Shown here: positions 63,901-64,000 of the stretch, in pieces
How positions within the stretch are numbered: position 1 is the first letter of the stretch
Layout: every line of letters starts with the position of its first letter
DNA from: Heliocidaris erythrogramma
Lineage: Eukaryota; Echinodermata; Echinoidea; Camarodonta; Echinometridae
DNA: 64,000 nt
Assembly: GCA_025617745.1 (NCBI GenBank)
Contig: CM046853.1
Span: forward strand, 8,386,974 to 8,450,973
Direction: 5' to 3'
Notes under the pieces: generated by a model
The model's database searches: none
What the model was told of the DNA's origin: nothing
Seen by the model: the letters and a program-made list of their open reading frames with translations, nothing else
Translations under genes and position numbers: made by a program

Positions 63901-64000
63901 GTAAGCAAATAATTACTGTTGGTGAAGGTGATGGGACAAACTATCACTTCCGAGGCAATCTGGATTTAGCTATCTTTCTGAAGCGAAGCTGAGGAAAGAT
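63901..64000 (-). mobile_element. Second copy of the 31.9 kb palindromic module, cut by the window edge
   Basis: TTGGTGAAGGTGATGGGACA followed by AACTATCACTTCCGAGGC is the reverse complement of 31.95-32.05 kb. The copy continues past base 64000. Confidence 0.8.

Overview
The window is animal nuclear DNA: AT-rich, with intron-split genes using GT-AG junctions, tRNA-derived SINEs, LINE and Penelope-like retroelements and many foldback MITEs. The gene content (ANKRD16 next to FBH1, an elastase-like protease, a GTF3C1 5' end) and the repeat style suggest a marine invertebrate deuterostome, most likely an echinoderm such as a sea urchin. The species is an inference; no taxon-specific sequence was checked.
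Layout. 0.27-1.3 kb: last two exons of an elastase-like serine protease (+). 3.1-5.4 kb: a decayed Jockey/CR1/L2-type LINE (+). 8.6-13.9 kb: complete ANKRD16 gene (-), 7 coding exons, 375 aa. 13.9-24.1 kb: intergenic region full of transposons and palindromes, with a THAP-domain relic (-). 24.1-45.8 kb: complete FBH1 (F-box DNA helicase 1) gene (+), 20 coding exons, 1232 aa, its introns loaded with insertions, including a Penelope-like element with identical 92 bp inverted ends. 46-50 kb: repeats and one unexplained candidate exon. 50.4-56.2 kb: an F-box protein gene (-), 7 exons, at least 576 aa, propeller-like. 57.7-61.1 kb: a nested palindromic complex with three copies of a roughly 0.7 kb unit bounded by hairpins. 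61.7-62.5 kb: an internally deleted Tc1/mariner-type element. 62.94-63.01 kb: the first coding exon of a GTF3C1-like TFIIIC subunit (+), the rest lying beyond the window.
The genes do not form an operon. ANKRD16 and FBH1 are divergent neighbours, as I recall they are in human (10p15.1), so this is probably old microsynteny stretched by transposon insertion. FBH1 acts in homologous-recombination control through SCF ubiquitin ligase and UvrD-type helicase activities. ANKRD16 is a translation-fidelity cofactor in mammals.
The most unusual material is non-coding: many short elements with TTAA-type ends, interdigitated inverted repeats, series of perfect hairpins, and the 3.4 kb palindromic nest.
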